A stretch of 64,000 nt of DNA, from assembly GCF_038066635.1 (NCBI RefSeq), contig NZ_JBBUTI010000003.1, forward strand, positions 1 through 64,000, read 5' to 3'. Origin of the DNA: Ideonella margarita (GTDB taxonomy: Bacteria; Pseudomonadota; Gammaproteobacteria; Burkholderiales; Burkholderiaceae_C). The notes beneath the pieces are model-generated. The model searched no databases and was not told the DNA's origin. It saw only the letters and a program-made list of their open reading frames with translations. The position numbers and the translations under genes are program-made. Shown here piece after piece: positions 1 through 8,785 of this stretch (positions are counted from its first letter, which is position 1; the number at the start of each line of letters is the position of its first letter).

Positions 1-109
1 AAAGAATTGAAGTGAACTTCACTTCCATGAGCATTTAAAGTCTTGCGACTCTGACATCTTGCGATGCCTGTCACTCGCCTTCAAACGCCCACGCTTATCG
101 GCTGTTACT

Positions 110-121
110 TGTTAAAGAGCT
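110..121 (-). promoter_or_regulatory. boxA antitermination site of an rRNA leader
   Basis: The minus strand reads AGCTCTTTAACA, one base from the boxA consensus TGCTCTTTAACA bound by NusB/NusE in rRNA antitermination. It lies about 50 nt downstream of a matching promoter and upstream of the presumed 16S gene off the left edge. Confidence 0.85.
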
Positions 122-170
122 TTGACTTTCGTCGTTTGCTGCAAGCATTTATTTGCAGCGAAGAGGCGAG

Positions 171-199
171 ATTTTGACTGTTTTCTTAAACCGTGTCAA
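171..199 (-). promoter_or_regulatory. Candidate rRNA promoter (minus strand)
   Basis: The minus strand has a perfect -35 TTGACA (194-199), a 17-nt spacer and a -10-like CAAAAT (171-176), followed by a GC-rich discriminator. Its position 50 nt before the boxA fits the main promoter of the leftward rRNA operon. The -10 matches the consensus at only 4 of 6 positions. Confidence 0.6.
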
Positions 200-386
200 G
201 CACTCAGCTTCTTTATTTTTCACAGCTACTTTCGTTTGCTGCGACAGGCTTGGTTTTTGGTTTTGCCACTTGCGGCTATCACCTCGACTTCGCCTGCCGC
301 GCTGAAGACTTGGTTGTCATCAGCGCAGCCCACGACTATAGCGCGCTTTCAGCCCAGTGCGCAACTTTCTTGTGAAAGTTTTTCAA

Positions 387-2150
387 TCAGCGCTGCCGCA
401 TCAGGGCTGCGCAGGCATCTTGGGGCGCGTCCGCCTCCAGCACGGTGGGCAGGTAAGAGCTCAGCGCGCGTGCATCGCAGCGCAATACACGCTGCTTGAT
501 CGAGCTGACCTGCGCGGGATGCATCGACAGGCTGCGCAGGCCCATGGCAAGCAGCAGCTCAGTGAACGCGGGGTCGCCGGCCATTTCACCGCAGACACAC
601 ACACCCTTGCCCAATGCGTTGGCCTGGCTGATCGTCTGGGCGATCAAGTGCAGCACAGCCGGGTGCCACGGGTCATACAGATGAGACACGGCCTCATCGG
701 CACGGTCGATCGCGAGCGTGTACTGGATCAGGTCATTCGTGCCGATGCTCACGAAGTCGAAATAGCGCAGGAGCGACGGCAACATCAGGGCGGCGGCCGG
801 CACTTCGATCATGGCGCCCAACTCAACATCGGTGAATGGCACGCCACGCGCACGCAACTCCGCCTGGGCCCGATCAAGCGCCTGCCGGACCCGATGGACC
901 TCCGACAGATGCGCCACCATCGGAATCAGGATGCGCACCTTGCCGAAAGCACTGGCCCGCAGGATGGCCCGCAATTGCTGGCCAAACATCTCAGGTTCAG
1001 ACAAGCTCCAGCGGATCGCACGCAGGCCCAGCGCCGGGTTGAGCGTGTGTTCGTGCCGAAGCTCGTGCGCCGACATGCGCTCCAGAGGCTTGTCCGCACC
1101 AATGTCCACCGTCCGGATCGTGACCGGCAGCCCCTTCAAGGCTTCGACCACCTCCCGGTAGGCAATGAACTGCTCATCCTCGTCAGGGAGGTTGCCGCCG
1201 CGATTCATGAAGAGGAACTCGCTGCGGAACAGGCCCACCCCGACTGCACCTGCGTCGATGACAGCGCCGGCATCGCGGGGCATCTCGATATTGGCAAGCA
1301 ACTCCACCGACTGGCCGTCGAGCGTCACGCTCGGCGTGTGCCGCAGGCGGTTGAGCCTGGCGCGCTCGACCTCGGACTGCCGCTGCCGGAATCGGTATTC
1401 CTCAAGAATGATCGGCGAAGGGTTGACGATCAACACCCCCGCGTCGCCGTCGATGACCAGCCAGTCGTCCTGACGAACGATGCGGCTGGCCTCACGCGCA
1501 CCGACAACCGCAGGAATATCCATGCTGCGGGCCACGATGGCGGTGTGAGACGTGCGCCCACCCACATCCGTCACAAAACCGGTGAAGACGCTGCGCTTGA
1601 ATTGCAGCATGTCGGCCGGCGCAATGTCGTTGGCCACCAGGATGAGCGGGTCTTCGCCAGCAAAGTCACGCGGCACGCCGTGCACACCGGACGAAGCCAG
1701 TGGGTCTGCCACCCGTGCCAGGGCCTTGAGGATGCGCTCGGCGACCTGTTCCAGGTCGGCCTTGCGCTCACGGAGGTAATCGTCCTCCATCTCGTCGAAT
1801 TGCCGGGCCAGCACTTCCAGCTGGGCCGACATCGCCCACTCCGCGTTGTAGTGCCGCTCGATGATCCACTGCTTGGTGGCCTCGGCCAGCATCTCGTCGT
1901 GCAGCATCATCAGGTGCACGTCCAGCAGCGCCGCCAATTCGGCATGGCTCTCTTCAGAGACTTCGGCCTTCAGCGTGGTCAGCTCCGCAGCCACTTCGTC
2001 ACGGGCGTCACGCAGCCGCAGCACCTCGGACTCGACCTCGGAGGCGTCGACGAAATAGTGGGCCACGTCGACCCGACTCGACGCCACGAGCACGGCGCGC
2101 CCGATGGCGACACCGCGAGACACCGGCAGACCAAAAACCTGAATGCTCAT
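387..2150 (-). CDS. ptsI: Phosphoenolpyruvate-protein phosphotransferase (PTS enzyme I)
   Basis: Enzyme I takes phosphate from phosphoenolpyruvate and passes it to HPr in the cytoplasm. The 587-residue protein has the normal family length. The N-terminal domain has the phospho-histidine motif GGRTSHTAIVAR with the active His at about 202. The C-terminal PEP-binding barrel contains VCVCGEMAGDP with the catalytic Cys at about 520. The other phosphotransfer genes, ptsH and the EIIA gene, lie upstream on the same strand, but an oppositely oriented acyltransferase gene (2280-3131) separates them, so ptsI probably has its own promoter. An extended -10-like TGCTACATT ends 6 nt before the ATG and there is no Shine-Dalgarno sequence, which suggests a leaderless mRNA. 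Confidence 0.96.
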   Translation of the reverse strand: MSIQVFGLPVSRGVAIGRAVLVASSRVDVAHYFVDASEVESEVLRLRDARDEVAAELTTLKAEVSEESHAELAALLDVHLMMLHDEMLAEATKQWIIERHYNAEWAMSAQLEVLARQFDEMEDDYLRERKADLEQVAERILKALARVADPLASSGVHGVPRDFAGEDPLILVANDIAPADMLQFKRSVFTGFVTDVGGRTSHTAIVARSMDIPAVVGAREASRIVRQDDWLVIDGDAGVLIVNPSPIILEEYRFRQRQSEVERARLNRLRHTPSVTLDGQSVELLANIEMPRDAGAVIDAGAVGVGLFRSEFLFMNRGGNLPDEDEQFIAYREVVEALKGLPVTIRTVDIGADKPLERMSAHELRHEHTLNPALGLRAIRWSLSEPEMFGQQLRAILRASAFGKVRILIPMVAHLSEVHRVRQALDRAQAELRARGVPFTDVELGAMIEVPAAALMLPSLLRYFDFVSIGTNDLIQYTLAIDRADEAVSHLYDPWHPAVLHLIAQTISQANALGKGVCVCGEMAGDPAFTELLLAMGLRSLSMHPAQVSSIKQRVLRCDARALSSYLPTVLEADAPQDACAALMRQR

Positions 2151-2279
2151 GCAAGGAATGTAGCAGCCCGTCGCGCGCGCCAGACCGGTGGAAACGCGCC
2201 ATCACAAAAGGGTCACGCAGGCGTCACAGGCCAGTCACCGGCGTAGCCAACCATGGCGTCATTCCGAACAGGAGGTCGC

Positions 2280-3131
2280 ATGAAAGAGCTACCCAATCCC
2301 ACCCTGCCGCTGATCGGCATGCTGGATTTCCGCGCAGCCCGCCCCGCACTGGCGCCTCAGGCGGCGCCGGTGGCGCAGGCCGCAGCGGCCAACACCGACG
2401 GGTTCGAAATCGTCTGGGCGCGTCACCTGGATGAAGTGCGCCAGGCGCAGCGCCTGCGCTACCAGGTCTTCGCAGAGGAAATGGGCGCCAGCCTGCCCAG
2501 CCTGCCGGGTGCGCCTGCCGGGCATGACGTGGACGTGTTCGACAACTTCTGCGAGCACCTGCTGGTGCGCACCCTGGCCACCGATGATGCGCCAGCTGCC
2601 GTGATCGGCACCTACCGCGTCCTGACGCCAGGCGCCGCACGCCGGGCAGGTGGTTATTACAGCGACACCGAGTTCGACCTGACCCGCCTGCGCCCGCTGC
2701 GGGAGAGCATGGCTGAGCTGGGCCGCTCATGCGTGCATCCGGATCACCGCTCAGGCGGAGTGATCCTGTCGCTGTGGGGCGCCCTGGCCGGCTTCATGGC
2801 CGCCAACGGCCTGAACAACATGATTGGTTGCGCCAGCGTGAGCATGCGCGACGGTGGCCACGTGGCCGCCAGCCTGTGGGAGCAGCTCCGGCACAGCCAC
2901 ATGGCCAGCCCCGAGCACCATGTGCGCCCGCGCCTGCCGCTGCCGGTGGAAGAGCTCAACCACGGTCTGCAGGTCGAAGCGCCCCCGTTGATCAAGGGCT
3001 ACCTGCGCTGCGGCGCCAAGGTGCTTGGCGCGCCAGCCTGGGATCCTGATTTCAATACGGCCGACCTGCCGATGCTGATGCGTCTGGCCGATCTGCCCGC
3101 CCGCTATCGCCGGCACTTCCTCGGGCACTGA
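2280..3131 (+). CDS. olsB: OlsB-type ornithine lipid N-acyltransferase (GNAT fold)
   Basis: The 283-residue protein resembles OlsB, which transfers a 3-hydroxyacyl chain from acyl carrier protein to the alpha-amino group of ornithine, the first step of phosphate-free ornithine lipid synthesis. Family-type features are RLRYQVFAEEMGA near residue 55, the central block ELGRSCVHPDHRSG, and the late block PLIKGYLRCGAKV. AGGAGG at 2270-2275 supports the ATG at 2280 rather than the in-frame ATG at 2253, although its 4-nt spacing is short. No olsA is adjacent. The gene is divergent from ptsI and convergent with ptsH, splitting the phosphotransfer genes. A related acyltransferase of exosortase systems is a less likely alternative. 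Confidence 0.8.
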   Translation: MKELPNPTLPLIGMLDFRAARPALAPQAAPVAQAAAANTDGFEIVWARHLDEVRQAQRLRYQVFAEEMGASLPSLPGAPAGHDVDVFDNFCEHLLVRTLATDDAPAAVIGTYRVLTPGAARRAGGYYSDTEFDLTRLRPLRESMAELGRSCVHPDHRSGGVILSLWGALAGFMAANGLNNMIGCASVSMRDGGHVAASLWEQLRHSHMASPEHHVRPRLPLPVEELNHGLQVEAPPLIKGYLRCGAKVLGAPAWDPDFNTADLPMLMRLADLPARYRRHFLGH

Positions 3132-3157
3132 TCAGCGCCCGGGGTTCGGCGAGGGGT

Positions 3158-3427
3158 TCACTGCCCTTCGCCGAACTTGTCGTTGACGAGTGCGGTGATC
3201 TGGGCCTGGGCCTCACCCTCATCGGGGCCGTCGGTCTCCAGTTCGACCTCGGCGCCCAGGCCAGCCGCCAGCATCATGACGCCCATGATGCTCTTGGCAT
3301 TCACCCGGCGCCCGTTGCGGCTCATAAAGACCTCGCACTTGAAACTGCCGGCCAGCTTGGTCAGCTTGGCTGATGCACGGGCATGCAGCCCAAGCTTATT
3401 GCTGATGGTGAGCGTGGTCTTGATCAT
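3158..3427 (-). CDS. ptsH: Phosphocarrier protein HPr
   Basis: This 89-residue protein has the normal HPr length. GLHARAS carries the phospho-accepting His15, and KSIMGVMML carries Ser46, the usual regulatory kinase site. HPr takes phosphate from enzyme I and hands it to EIIA proteins. The start lies inside the 3' end of the EIIA gene (32-nt overlap), so the two are very probably co-transcribed and translationally coupled. No sugar permease is nearby, which fits a regulatory rather than transport role of this PTS branch. Confidence 0.95.
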   Translation of the reverse strand: MIKTTLTISNKLGLHARASAKLTKLAGSFKCEVFMSRNGRRVNAKSIMGVMMLAAGLGAEVELETDGPDEGEAQAQITALVNDKFGEGQ

Positions 3428-3845
3428 GGGCAGAAGAAGAAAGCTTTTGATTTTGTGGCCGCTGGGCGGCCCCTTGCATCACCCCCTGTGACCCACCAGC
3501 CACCGCACGGGCAACCAGGGACTCCAGGGGTTCATGAACATAGGCGAGCGCTCGCCAGAGCATCGGCACATTGACGCCCGCCACCAGGCGAACGTCCTGG
3601 CCGTCCACCAGCCGTTGCGCCACATTGCAGGGCGTCGCACCGAACACATCACACAGCACCAGTGCTTGCGGGTCCTTGACCGTCGCCAGCAGCGCGCGCC
3701 CCTGGCGCTCGATCTCTTCCGGCGCGGCATCTGCCGGCACATCCAGCGCGGCCACACGGCCGATGGCGTCAGGGAAGACATGCGCAGCCACGTCGCGCAG
3801 CGCGGAGGCCAGCGGGGCGTGGGCAATGATGAGCAAACCAGGCAT
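3396..3845 (-). CDS. PTS mannose-family EIIA component
   Basis: The 149-residue protein begins MPGLLIIAHAPLA, the EIIA(Man) pattern with the phosphorylated His at position 9. The block CDVFGATPCNVA is also typical of the family. It lies directly upstream of ptsH with a 32-nt overlap. EIIC and EIID membrane partners are absent, so it is probably a stand-alone regulatory phosphate acceptor, as is common in Burkholderiales. The last ~30 residues are polar and His/Gln-rich. They lie where the gene overlaps ptsH and its leader, so the tail may be shaped by the overlap rather than by EIIA function. Confidence 0.88.
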   Translation of the reverse strand: MPGLLIIAHAPLASALRDVAAHVFPDAIGRVAALDVPADAAPEEIERQGRALLATVKDPQALVLCDVFGATPCNVAQRLVDGQDVRLVAGVNVPMLWRALAYVHEPLESLVARAVAGGSQGVMQGAAQRPQNQKLSSSAHDQDHAHHQQ

Positions 3846-3931
3846 GAACTACGGGGAGCAGACTGCAAACGCTCCAAACCAGCGGAGAGCCATTATCAGG
3901 CCGCGTGCGCTGGAGCGGGCGAGCAGGCCCT

Positions 3932-4471
3932 TCACGGTTGAAAACGCAACGCTTCCTCGAAAGGCGCCCAAGCGCTGACGGTGTTCTCACCCTCCGGACC
4001 AAGCACCATGGCCTGCACCACCCAGGTGCCGCGGGCGGCCAGCCGGAGCAGGACCTGCTTGCGCTGCCCATCGGGCCACGGTCCTGTCCAGGTCCAGCGC
4101 CCGGCCCCGGGCTGGGGTGTCATGCCCGGCCATGCCGGCGCTTTCGTGTCGGCAACCGGCTCACCGCGCAACTTGCCCAGGGCACTGTCGCGCAGATCAT
4201 GAAGAGCGGCGTCCACCTTGGCGGGGTCCTTCATGTCAGCGGCACTCACGGCAAACAAGGTGCCGTTCACCTCGCAGACATGGAGCTCCATCGCCACCGT
4301 GGCACCCGCCACCTGCAGCGATCGCTCATGGTGATCAGGGCGGCACGGCATGCCAAATCGCAAGCCCGGGCCCGCCAAGGTCAGCTCCCGCCAGTTCAGG
4401 CTCGGCGCGCACGCGGCCAGGCAGGAGACAAGCAGGGAACAAGACCAGAGGGTCAGCAGATGTCGGCGCAT
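3932..4471 (-). CDS. Hypothetical lipoprotein
   Basis: I do not recognise this 179-residue protein. It starts with a basic n-region and a hydrophobic stretch ending in the lipobox LAAC (Cys about 21), so it is probably a lipid-anchored periplasmic protein. The rest alternates short beta-like segments (RFGMPCRPDHHER, MELHVCEVNGTLFAV). It lies 86 nt upstream of the EIIA gene on the same strand and could share its transcript. GATAAT lies 5 nt before the ATG with no Shine-Dalgarno sequence, suggesting a leaderless mRNA. Confidence 0.7.
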   Translation of the reverse strand: MRRHLLTLWSCSLLVSCLAACAPSLNWRELTLAGPGLRFGMPCRPDHHERSLQVAGATVAMELHVCEVNGTLFAVSAADMKDPAKVDAALHDLRDSALGKLRGEPVADTKAPAWPGMTPQPGAGRWTWTGPWPDGQRKQVLLRLAARGTWVVQAMVLGPEGENTVSAWAPFEEALRFQP

Positions 4472-4650
4472 GGCTCATTATCAGGGCCTCGTTCAGGGGA
4501 TTCACGCGCGGTTGGTTCACGACGAACATAGCTCCCTTTTTGCTCGGCCGCCATGCAGCAAATGCTGCACGCTGCGCCGGCTTTTTGCCGCCCTCAACCG
4601 TTTGTGACAACATCAATGTGTCGCGAGCGGGACAACCGCCGCGCATTGTC

Positions 4651-5796
4651 ATGAACGCCCCCGACCGGTTTACCTCGCCCATGCAGTCACCCTCCTCCGC
4701 CCCGTCCACCGCCAACGACGACCATTGGCGCGAGTTGATCAGCCAGATCGGCAGTGACGTCGGCATTGCGCTGTCGAGCGCCATGGAGCGCGTCACGGTG
4801 CTGGCCACCACGGGCAAGATCGACCGCGTCGGCCTGCGCGCACTGCGCGACGAAATCGAGCACGCCCGCCGTGTCGGCATGATCGGCCAGCAGCTGGCGC
4901 GCTTCGCCTCGGGCCGCATCCGCCAGTCGCCGGAGCAGGTCAATCTCACGCAGATGACGCGCGATGTGCTGGTGCAGCGCGGGCGCGAGGCCACGGCCAA
5001 GGGCCTGGAATTGCGCCAATCCATGCGCCCGGCCGACGTGATCGTCGATGCAACGCTGCTGCATGCGCTGCTGCAAGCCGTGGTGGACTGGGTGCTGGAA
5101 CATGCCCGCGGCACCATCGAGTTCCGCCTGGACATTCGCCCCTGGCCGCCGCATGCGCGGCTGACCTGCCAGTTCGGCCATCAACCAGCCGATGCGGCCA
5201 TTCCGGATGTGGTGGCGGCCAGCGACAAGGTGCCGTCGCTGGATTCGATGTCCTGGCGGCTGGTGCAGCAGATTGCCTGGACGCTGCAGCTGGTGATCGA
5301 GCGGCAGGACAGCGCCAACGCCAGCACGCTGTCGCTGGAGTTCCCGCGCACGGTCAGCGAACAGATTGAAGGCGTCACTGCCGTTGAAATCGACCAGGGG
5401 TTCGGCGTGTCCGACAACTCCAAGCCGTTGGCGGGCAGCCATGTGCTGGTGGTGGCTTCGCGCCGCGACACCCGCAACGAGATCCGCGAAGCGACCCGCC
5501 ACATGGGTTTGCTGGTCGACTTCGTGAGCTCGGTGGAAGAAGCCGAGGAGTTCTGCCGCGACGCCCTGCCGCACGCCATCGTGTACGAATCAGGCCTGAG
5601 CGGCGACCGTTTCGAGAAGCTGCGCACGGGCATCCGCGCTGAAATGCCGACCTTCGTGTTCATCGAGATCACGGAAGAGGGCAAGCAGTTCGAGCTGTCG
5701 GATGAGGGCGAGCAACGTCAGGCCGTGGTGGGCCGCGAGGCCGTGATGGTCTCGCTGCCCTCGGCGCTGATCTTCGAGCTGTCGCGCACCCTGTAA
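4651..5796 (+). CDS. Degenerate histidine-kinase/receiver-like signalling protein
   Basis: The 381-residue soluble protein looks like a sensor kinase core without clear catalytic boxes. Residues ~20-110 form a helical DHp-like region (DEIEHARRVGMIGQQLARF) and residues ~110-250 resemble an ATPase fold, but no N or G boxes are visible. Residues ~265-375 resemble a receiver domain (SHVLVVASRRDTRNEIREATRHMGL) without a clear phospho-accepting Asp. It may act by binding rather than catalysis. The ATG at 4651 has no good Shine-Dalgarno sequence, and an in-frame ATG at 4681 is possible. No partner regulator is adjacent. Confidence 0.65.
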   Translation: MNAPDRFTSPMQSPSSAPSTANDDHWRELISQIGSDVGIALSSAMERVTVLATTGKIDRVGLRALRDEIEHARRVGMIGQQLARFASGRIRQSPEQVNLTQMTRDVLVQRGREATAKGLELRQSMRPADVIVDATLLHALLQAVVDWVLEHARGTIEFRLDIRPWPPHARLTCQFGHQPADAAIPDVVAASDKVPSLDSMSWRLVQQIAWTLQLVIERQDSANASTLSLEFPRTVSEQIEGVTAVEIDQGFGVSDNSKPLAGSHVLVVASRRDTRNEIREATRHMGLLVDFVSSVEEAEEFCRDALPHAIVYESGLSGDRFEKLRTGIRAEMPTFVFIEITEEGKQFELSDEGEQRQAVVGREAVMVSLPSALIFELSRTL

Positions 5797-5848
5797 CGGA
5801 CGACGGTGCCACGGGCCGCATCACGCGGCCCGTCCCGCCCTGCCGCGG

Positions 5849-6532
5849 TCAGCGGCCAAACACCTTCTTGAGGATGTCGCTGCCGGTGCCCACCGGGTCC
5901 TGGCGGATCTTCTTCTCTTCCTCGCCAATCATCAGGTAGAGCCCGTCCAGCGCCTTGCGGGTGACGTACGCCTGGATGTTGCTGTCTTCCTGCTTGACCA
6001 GCCCCATGCCGGCGGCCTTGCCAGCCAGGGCGTTGTACTTGTCGGCCAGTGACACCTGCTCCGTTGCCCGGGTGACGATGGGCAGGAACTTGGTGCCCAG
6101 CGGCGCGCGGGTCTTGCCGGCGAAGAAGTCGGTGACCGAGGTCTCGCCACCCTGCACCACCTTCACGGCGTCCTGCACCGACATGCCCTTCACGGCGGCC
6201 ACCAGCAGAGAACGCGCCTCCGGCACGGCCGCCTCGGCGGCACGGTTCATGGCCGTCACCAGTTCGTCGACCTTCTTTTGCTGCCCGGTGAACTTGGCCA
6301 GCTTGGCGGCTTCATTCAAGAAACCGGGCAAGGGGATGCGAACTTTCGGGTTCCCGAGGAATCCATCGCTCTGGCCAAGCAAACTCACGGCCGCCTCAGC
6401 GCCGCGCTCGAGCGCCGTCTTCACGCCCAGCGAGGCGTCGGACTGGCTGAGCAAGCCGGCCTGGGCCTGCGAATGCCAAGCCCCGAGCACCAGCATGCCC
6501 GGCACCATCGTCGTAAACTGTCTTCGCAACAT
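5849..6532 (-). CDS. DUF4197 family secreted protein
   Basis: The 227-residue protein starts with a signal peptide (residues ~1-25, ending SQAQA) and matches the DUF4197 pattern of helical repeats, for example KVRIPLPGFLNEAAKLAK and TDFFAGKTRAPLG. The function of the family is unknown. The minus strand has GGAGG eight bases before the ATG at 6532, which fixes the start. The start codon lies only 13 bases from the divergent start of the TlpA-like gene, so the two promoters must overlap the opposite coding regions. Confidence 0.8.
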   Translation of the reverse strand: MLRRQFTTMVPGMLVLGAWHSQAQAGLLSQSDASLGVKTALERGAEAAVSLLGQSDGFLGNPKVRIPLPGFLNEAAKLAKFTGQQKKVDELVTAMNRAAEAAVPEARSLLVAAVKGMSVQDAVKVVQGGETSVTDFFAGKTRAPLGTKFLPIVTRATEQVSLADKYNALAGKAAGMGLVKQEDSNIQAYVTRKALDGLYLMIGEEEKKIRQDPVGTGSDILKKVFGR

Positions 6533-6545
6533 TTCTGAATCCTCC

Positions 6546-7055
6546 ATGCAACGTCGCCGCCATCTTGCTCTGAGCGCCAGCCTGCTGGCAACCGCCACCT
6601 TGGGGCCGCTGCTGCTCTCAGGCTGCGCCAAGCGCGAAAGCGCGCCGGATGTCGCCTGGACGTTGCTCGACGGCAGCAAGGGGCAGATGTCTGCGCAGCG
6701 CGGCAAGGTGATGCTGGTGAACTTCTGGGCCACCAGCTGCACGACCTGCGTGCACGAGATGCCGCAGATCATGGCCACGCACGAGAAGTTCAAGGCACAA
6801 GGGTTTGACACGCTGGCCGTGGCGATGAGCTACGACCCGCCGGCCTATGTCGACAATTTCGCCAAGTCGCGCCAACTGCCTTTTGGTGTGGCGATCGACA
6901 ACACCGGCGTCATCGCCAAGGCTTTTGGCGACATCCGCCTGACGCCGACCACCTTCCTGGTGGACAAGCGCGGCAAGGTCGTCAAGAAGTTCGTTGGTGA
7001 GCCCGACTTCGCCGATCTGCACAAGCTGATCGGCGAGTTGCTCGCAGAGGCCTGA
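6546..7055 (+). CDS. TlpA-like thioredoxin-fold lipoprotein
   Basis: The 169-residue protein has a lipobox (LLSGC, Cys27) and a thioredoxin-fold domain with the redox motif CTTC (Cys65/Cys68) in NFWATSCTTCVHEMP. TlpA/ResA-type proteins reduce or maintain disulfides outside the inner membrane, often for cytochrome or copper-site maturation. The later block TPTTFLVDKRGKVVKKFVGE contains the cis-proline (T-P) expected near the active site. No Shine-Dalgarno sequence is visible, because the upstream bases are those of the divergent DUF4197 gene. Confidence 0.87.
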   Translation: MQRRRHLALSASLLATATLGPLLLSGCAKRESAPDVAWTLLDGSKGQMSAQRGKVMLVNFWATSCTTCVHEMPQIMATHEKFKAQGFDTLAVAMSYDPPAYVDNFAKSRQLPFGVAIDNTGVIAKAFGDIRLTPTTFLVDKRGKVVKKFVGEPDFADLHKLIGELLAEA

Positions 7056-7078
7056 CTCCCGTCAGGCCCTGCGGCCAG

Positions 7079-8062
7079 TCAGACCAGACCGGCGCCGGCG
7101 GCCTGCTTGTCGGCGTGATAGCTGGAGCGCACCATGGCGCCGACAGCCGCGTGGGTGAAGCCCATCTCGTAGGCCTTTTCCTCGAACATCTTGAAGGTGT
7201 CCGGGTGCACATAACGGCGCACCGGCAGGTGGTGGCCCGACGGCGCCAGATACTGGCCGATCGTCAGCATGTCGATGTTGTGGGCGCGCATGTCGCGCAT
7301 CACCTCGAGGATTTCCTCATCGGTCTCACCCAGGCCCACCATGATGCCGCTCTTGGTCGGCACGCCCGGCACTTCTTCCTTGAAGCGCTTGAGCAGGGTC
7401 AGGCTGAACTGGTAGTCAGAGCCCGGACGCGCTTCCTTGTACAGGCGCGGCGCGGTTTCGAGGTTGTGGTTCATCACGTCCGGCGGCGCGGTCTTGAGGA
7501 TTTCCAGCGCACGGTCCATGCGGCCGCGGAAGTCCGGCACCAGCACTTCGATGCGGGTCTCGGGTGACAACTCACGCACCTGGCGGATGCATTCCACGAA
7601 ATGCCCGGCGCCACCGTCACGCAGGTCGTCTCGGTCGACGCTGGTGATGACCACGTAGCTCAGCTTGAGCGCCGCGATGGTCTTGGCCAGGTTGGCGGGC
7701 TCGTCCACATCCAGCGGGTCAGGCCGGCCGTGGCCCACATCGCAGAACGGGCAACGGCGGGTGCACTTGTCACCCATGATCATGAACGTGGCTGTGCCCT
7801 TGCCGAAGCACTCGCCGATGTTCGGGCAAGAGGCTTCCTCGCACACCGTGTGCAACTTGTGCTCGCGCAGGATGTTCTTGATTTCGTAGAAGCGGGTGCT
7901 TGGCGAGCCGGCCTTGACGCGGATCCAGTCGGGCTTCTTCAGCGTCTCGGCAGGCACCACCTTGATGGGGATGCGGGCCGTCTTGGCCTGGGCCTTCTGC
8001 TTGGCAGTGGCGTCGTAGTCTTCAGCAGACTTGGCTTCGTGGGTGATGTTCTGGGTGGCCAT
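7079..8062 (-). CDS. lipA: Lipoyl synthase
   Basis: LipA is a radical SAM enzyme that inserts two sulfurs into octanoyl groups on lipoyl domains. The 327-residue sequence has both clusters: the auxiliary [4Fe-4S] cysteines 74, 79 and 85 (CEEASCPNIGEC) and the radical SAM CTRRCPFC (100, 104, 107). The C-terminal RSSYHA carries the conserved serine. It is the last gene of a ybeD-lipB-lipA series, 28 nt after lipB. Confidence 0.97.
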   Translation of the reverse strand: MATQNITHEAKSAEDYDATAKQKAQAKTARIPIKVVPAETLKKPDWIRVKAGSPSTRFYEIKNILREHKLHTVCEEASCPNIGECFGKGTATFMIMGDKCTRRCPFCDVGHGRPDPLDVDEPANLAKTIAALKLSYVVITSVDRDDLRDGGAGHFVECIRQVRELSPETRIEVLVPDFRGRMDRALEILKTAPPDVMNHNLETAPRLYKEARPGSDYQFSLTLLKRFKEEVPGVPTKSGIMVGLGETDEEILEVMRDMRAHNIDMLTIGQYLAPSGHHLPVRRYVHPDTFKMFEEKAYEMGFTHAAVGAMVRSSYHADKQAAGAGLV

Positions 8063-8090
8063 GGCAATGCAGCAGCAGAAGAAAAGGCGG

Positions 8091-8774
8091 TCAGGGCGCC
8101 AGATGGCGGGCGAGGCGCTGGGTCAGCACCTCGGCCACGGCAGCAGCCGACACGCGGACGCCCAGTGTAGCGAGGTCGACTGTCTGCAGCCCCGCGTAGC
8201 CGCAAGGGTTGATGCGGCTGAAGGGCTCCAGATCCATGTCGACGTTCAGTGAAACGCCGTGATAGGTGCGATGCTGGCTGACCTTGATGCCCAGCGCGGC
8301 CACCTTGCCGAGACCGGCAAACGGGTCCAGGCGCGGGCCGGCCGGCAAGCCGGCATTGAGCGGATCAGCCAGGTTGACGTAGATGCCCGGTGCGCCCTCG
8401 ACCCGGAAGCCGACCACGCCGAAGTGCTCCAGCGTCTGGATGACGGCCGCCTCGATGCGGAACACGTATTCCTTGACGTAGATGCCCAGGCGGCGCAGGT
8501 CGATCAGCGGGTAGATCACCACCTGACCCGGTCCGTGGAAGGTGACTTGCCCGCCCCGGTTGCTCTGCACCACCGGGATGTCGCCGGCGCCCAGCACATG
8601 CTCGGGCTTGCCGGCCACGCCCTGGGTGAACACGGGCGGGTGCTCGACCCGCCAGAGCTCGTCGGGCGTTTCGGGCCCGCGGGATTCTGTGAACGCCCGC
8701 ATGGCGTCGAAGGTCTGCGCATAGGGCACGCTGCCCCAATCGCGCAGCAGCAGGCCGGGGTGAGCGGGCGCCAT
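8091..8774 (-). CDS. lipB: Octanoyl-[ACP]:protein octanoyltransferase
   Basis: LipB moves octanoate from acyl carrier protein to lipoyl domains, the step before LipA. The 227-residue protein has the signature RGGQVTFHGPGQ (residues ~73-84), the catalytic Lys at about 164 in LGKVAALGIK, and the thioester Cys at about 191 in INPCGYAGL. It follows ybeD by 11 nt and precedes lipA by 28 nt, so the three probably share one transcript. Confidence 0.96.
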   Translation of the reverse strand: MAPAHPGLLLRDWGSVPYAQTFDAMRAFTESRGPETPDELWRVEHPPVFTQGVAGKPEHVLGAGDIPVVQSNRGGQVTFHGPGQVVIYPLIDLRRLGIYVKEYVFRIEAAVIQTLEHFGVVGFRVEGAPGIYVNLADPLNAGLPAGPRLDPFAGLGKVAALGIKVSQHRTYHGVSLNVDMDLEPFSRINPCGYAGLQTVDLATLGVRVSAAAVAEVLTQRLARHLAP

Positions 8775-8785
8775 GCCGGGAATCG

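Larger units (their letters stand above)
1..386 (-). other. rRNA operon leader and promoter region, no protein gene
   Basis: No convincing protein gene lies here. Read on the minus strand, the segment has the layout of a betaproteobacterial rRNA leader: promoter-like hexamers at 171-199, a boxA at 110-121, and near the left edge a self-complementary stretch (about 8-25, gaagtgaacttcacttc) of the kind I recall close upstream of 16S genes in this group. The 16S gene itself is not in the window, so the rRNA operon is inferred to start just beyond base 1 and run leftward. Confidence 0.75.

Noticed and set aside
357..2246. Open frame of about 630 codons on the plus strand opposite ptsI
   Set aside because: ptsI is complete with both active-site motifs; the antisense product is Arg/His/Gln-rich without family features.
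4555..4568. Small palindrome GCAGCA-AA-TGCTGC upstream of the gene at 4651
   Set aside because: Too short and too close to expected chance frequency in GC-rich DNA to be called an operator without comparative evidence.
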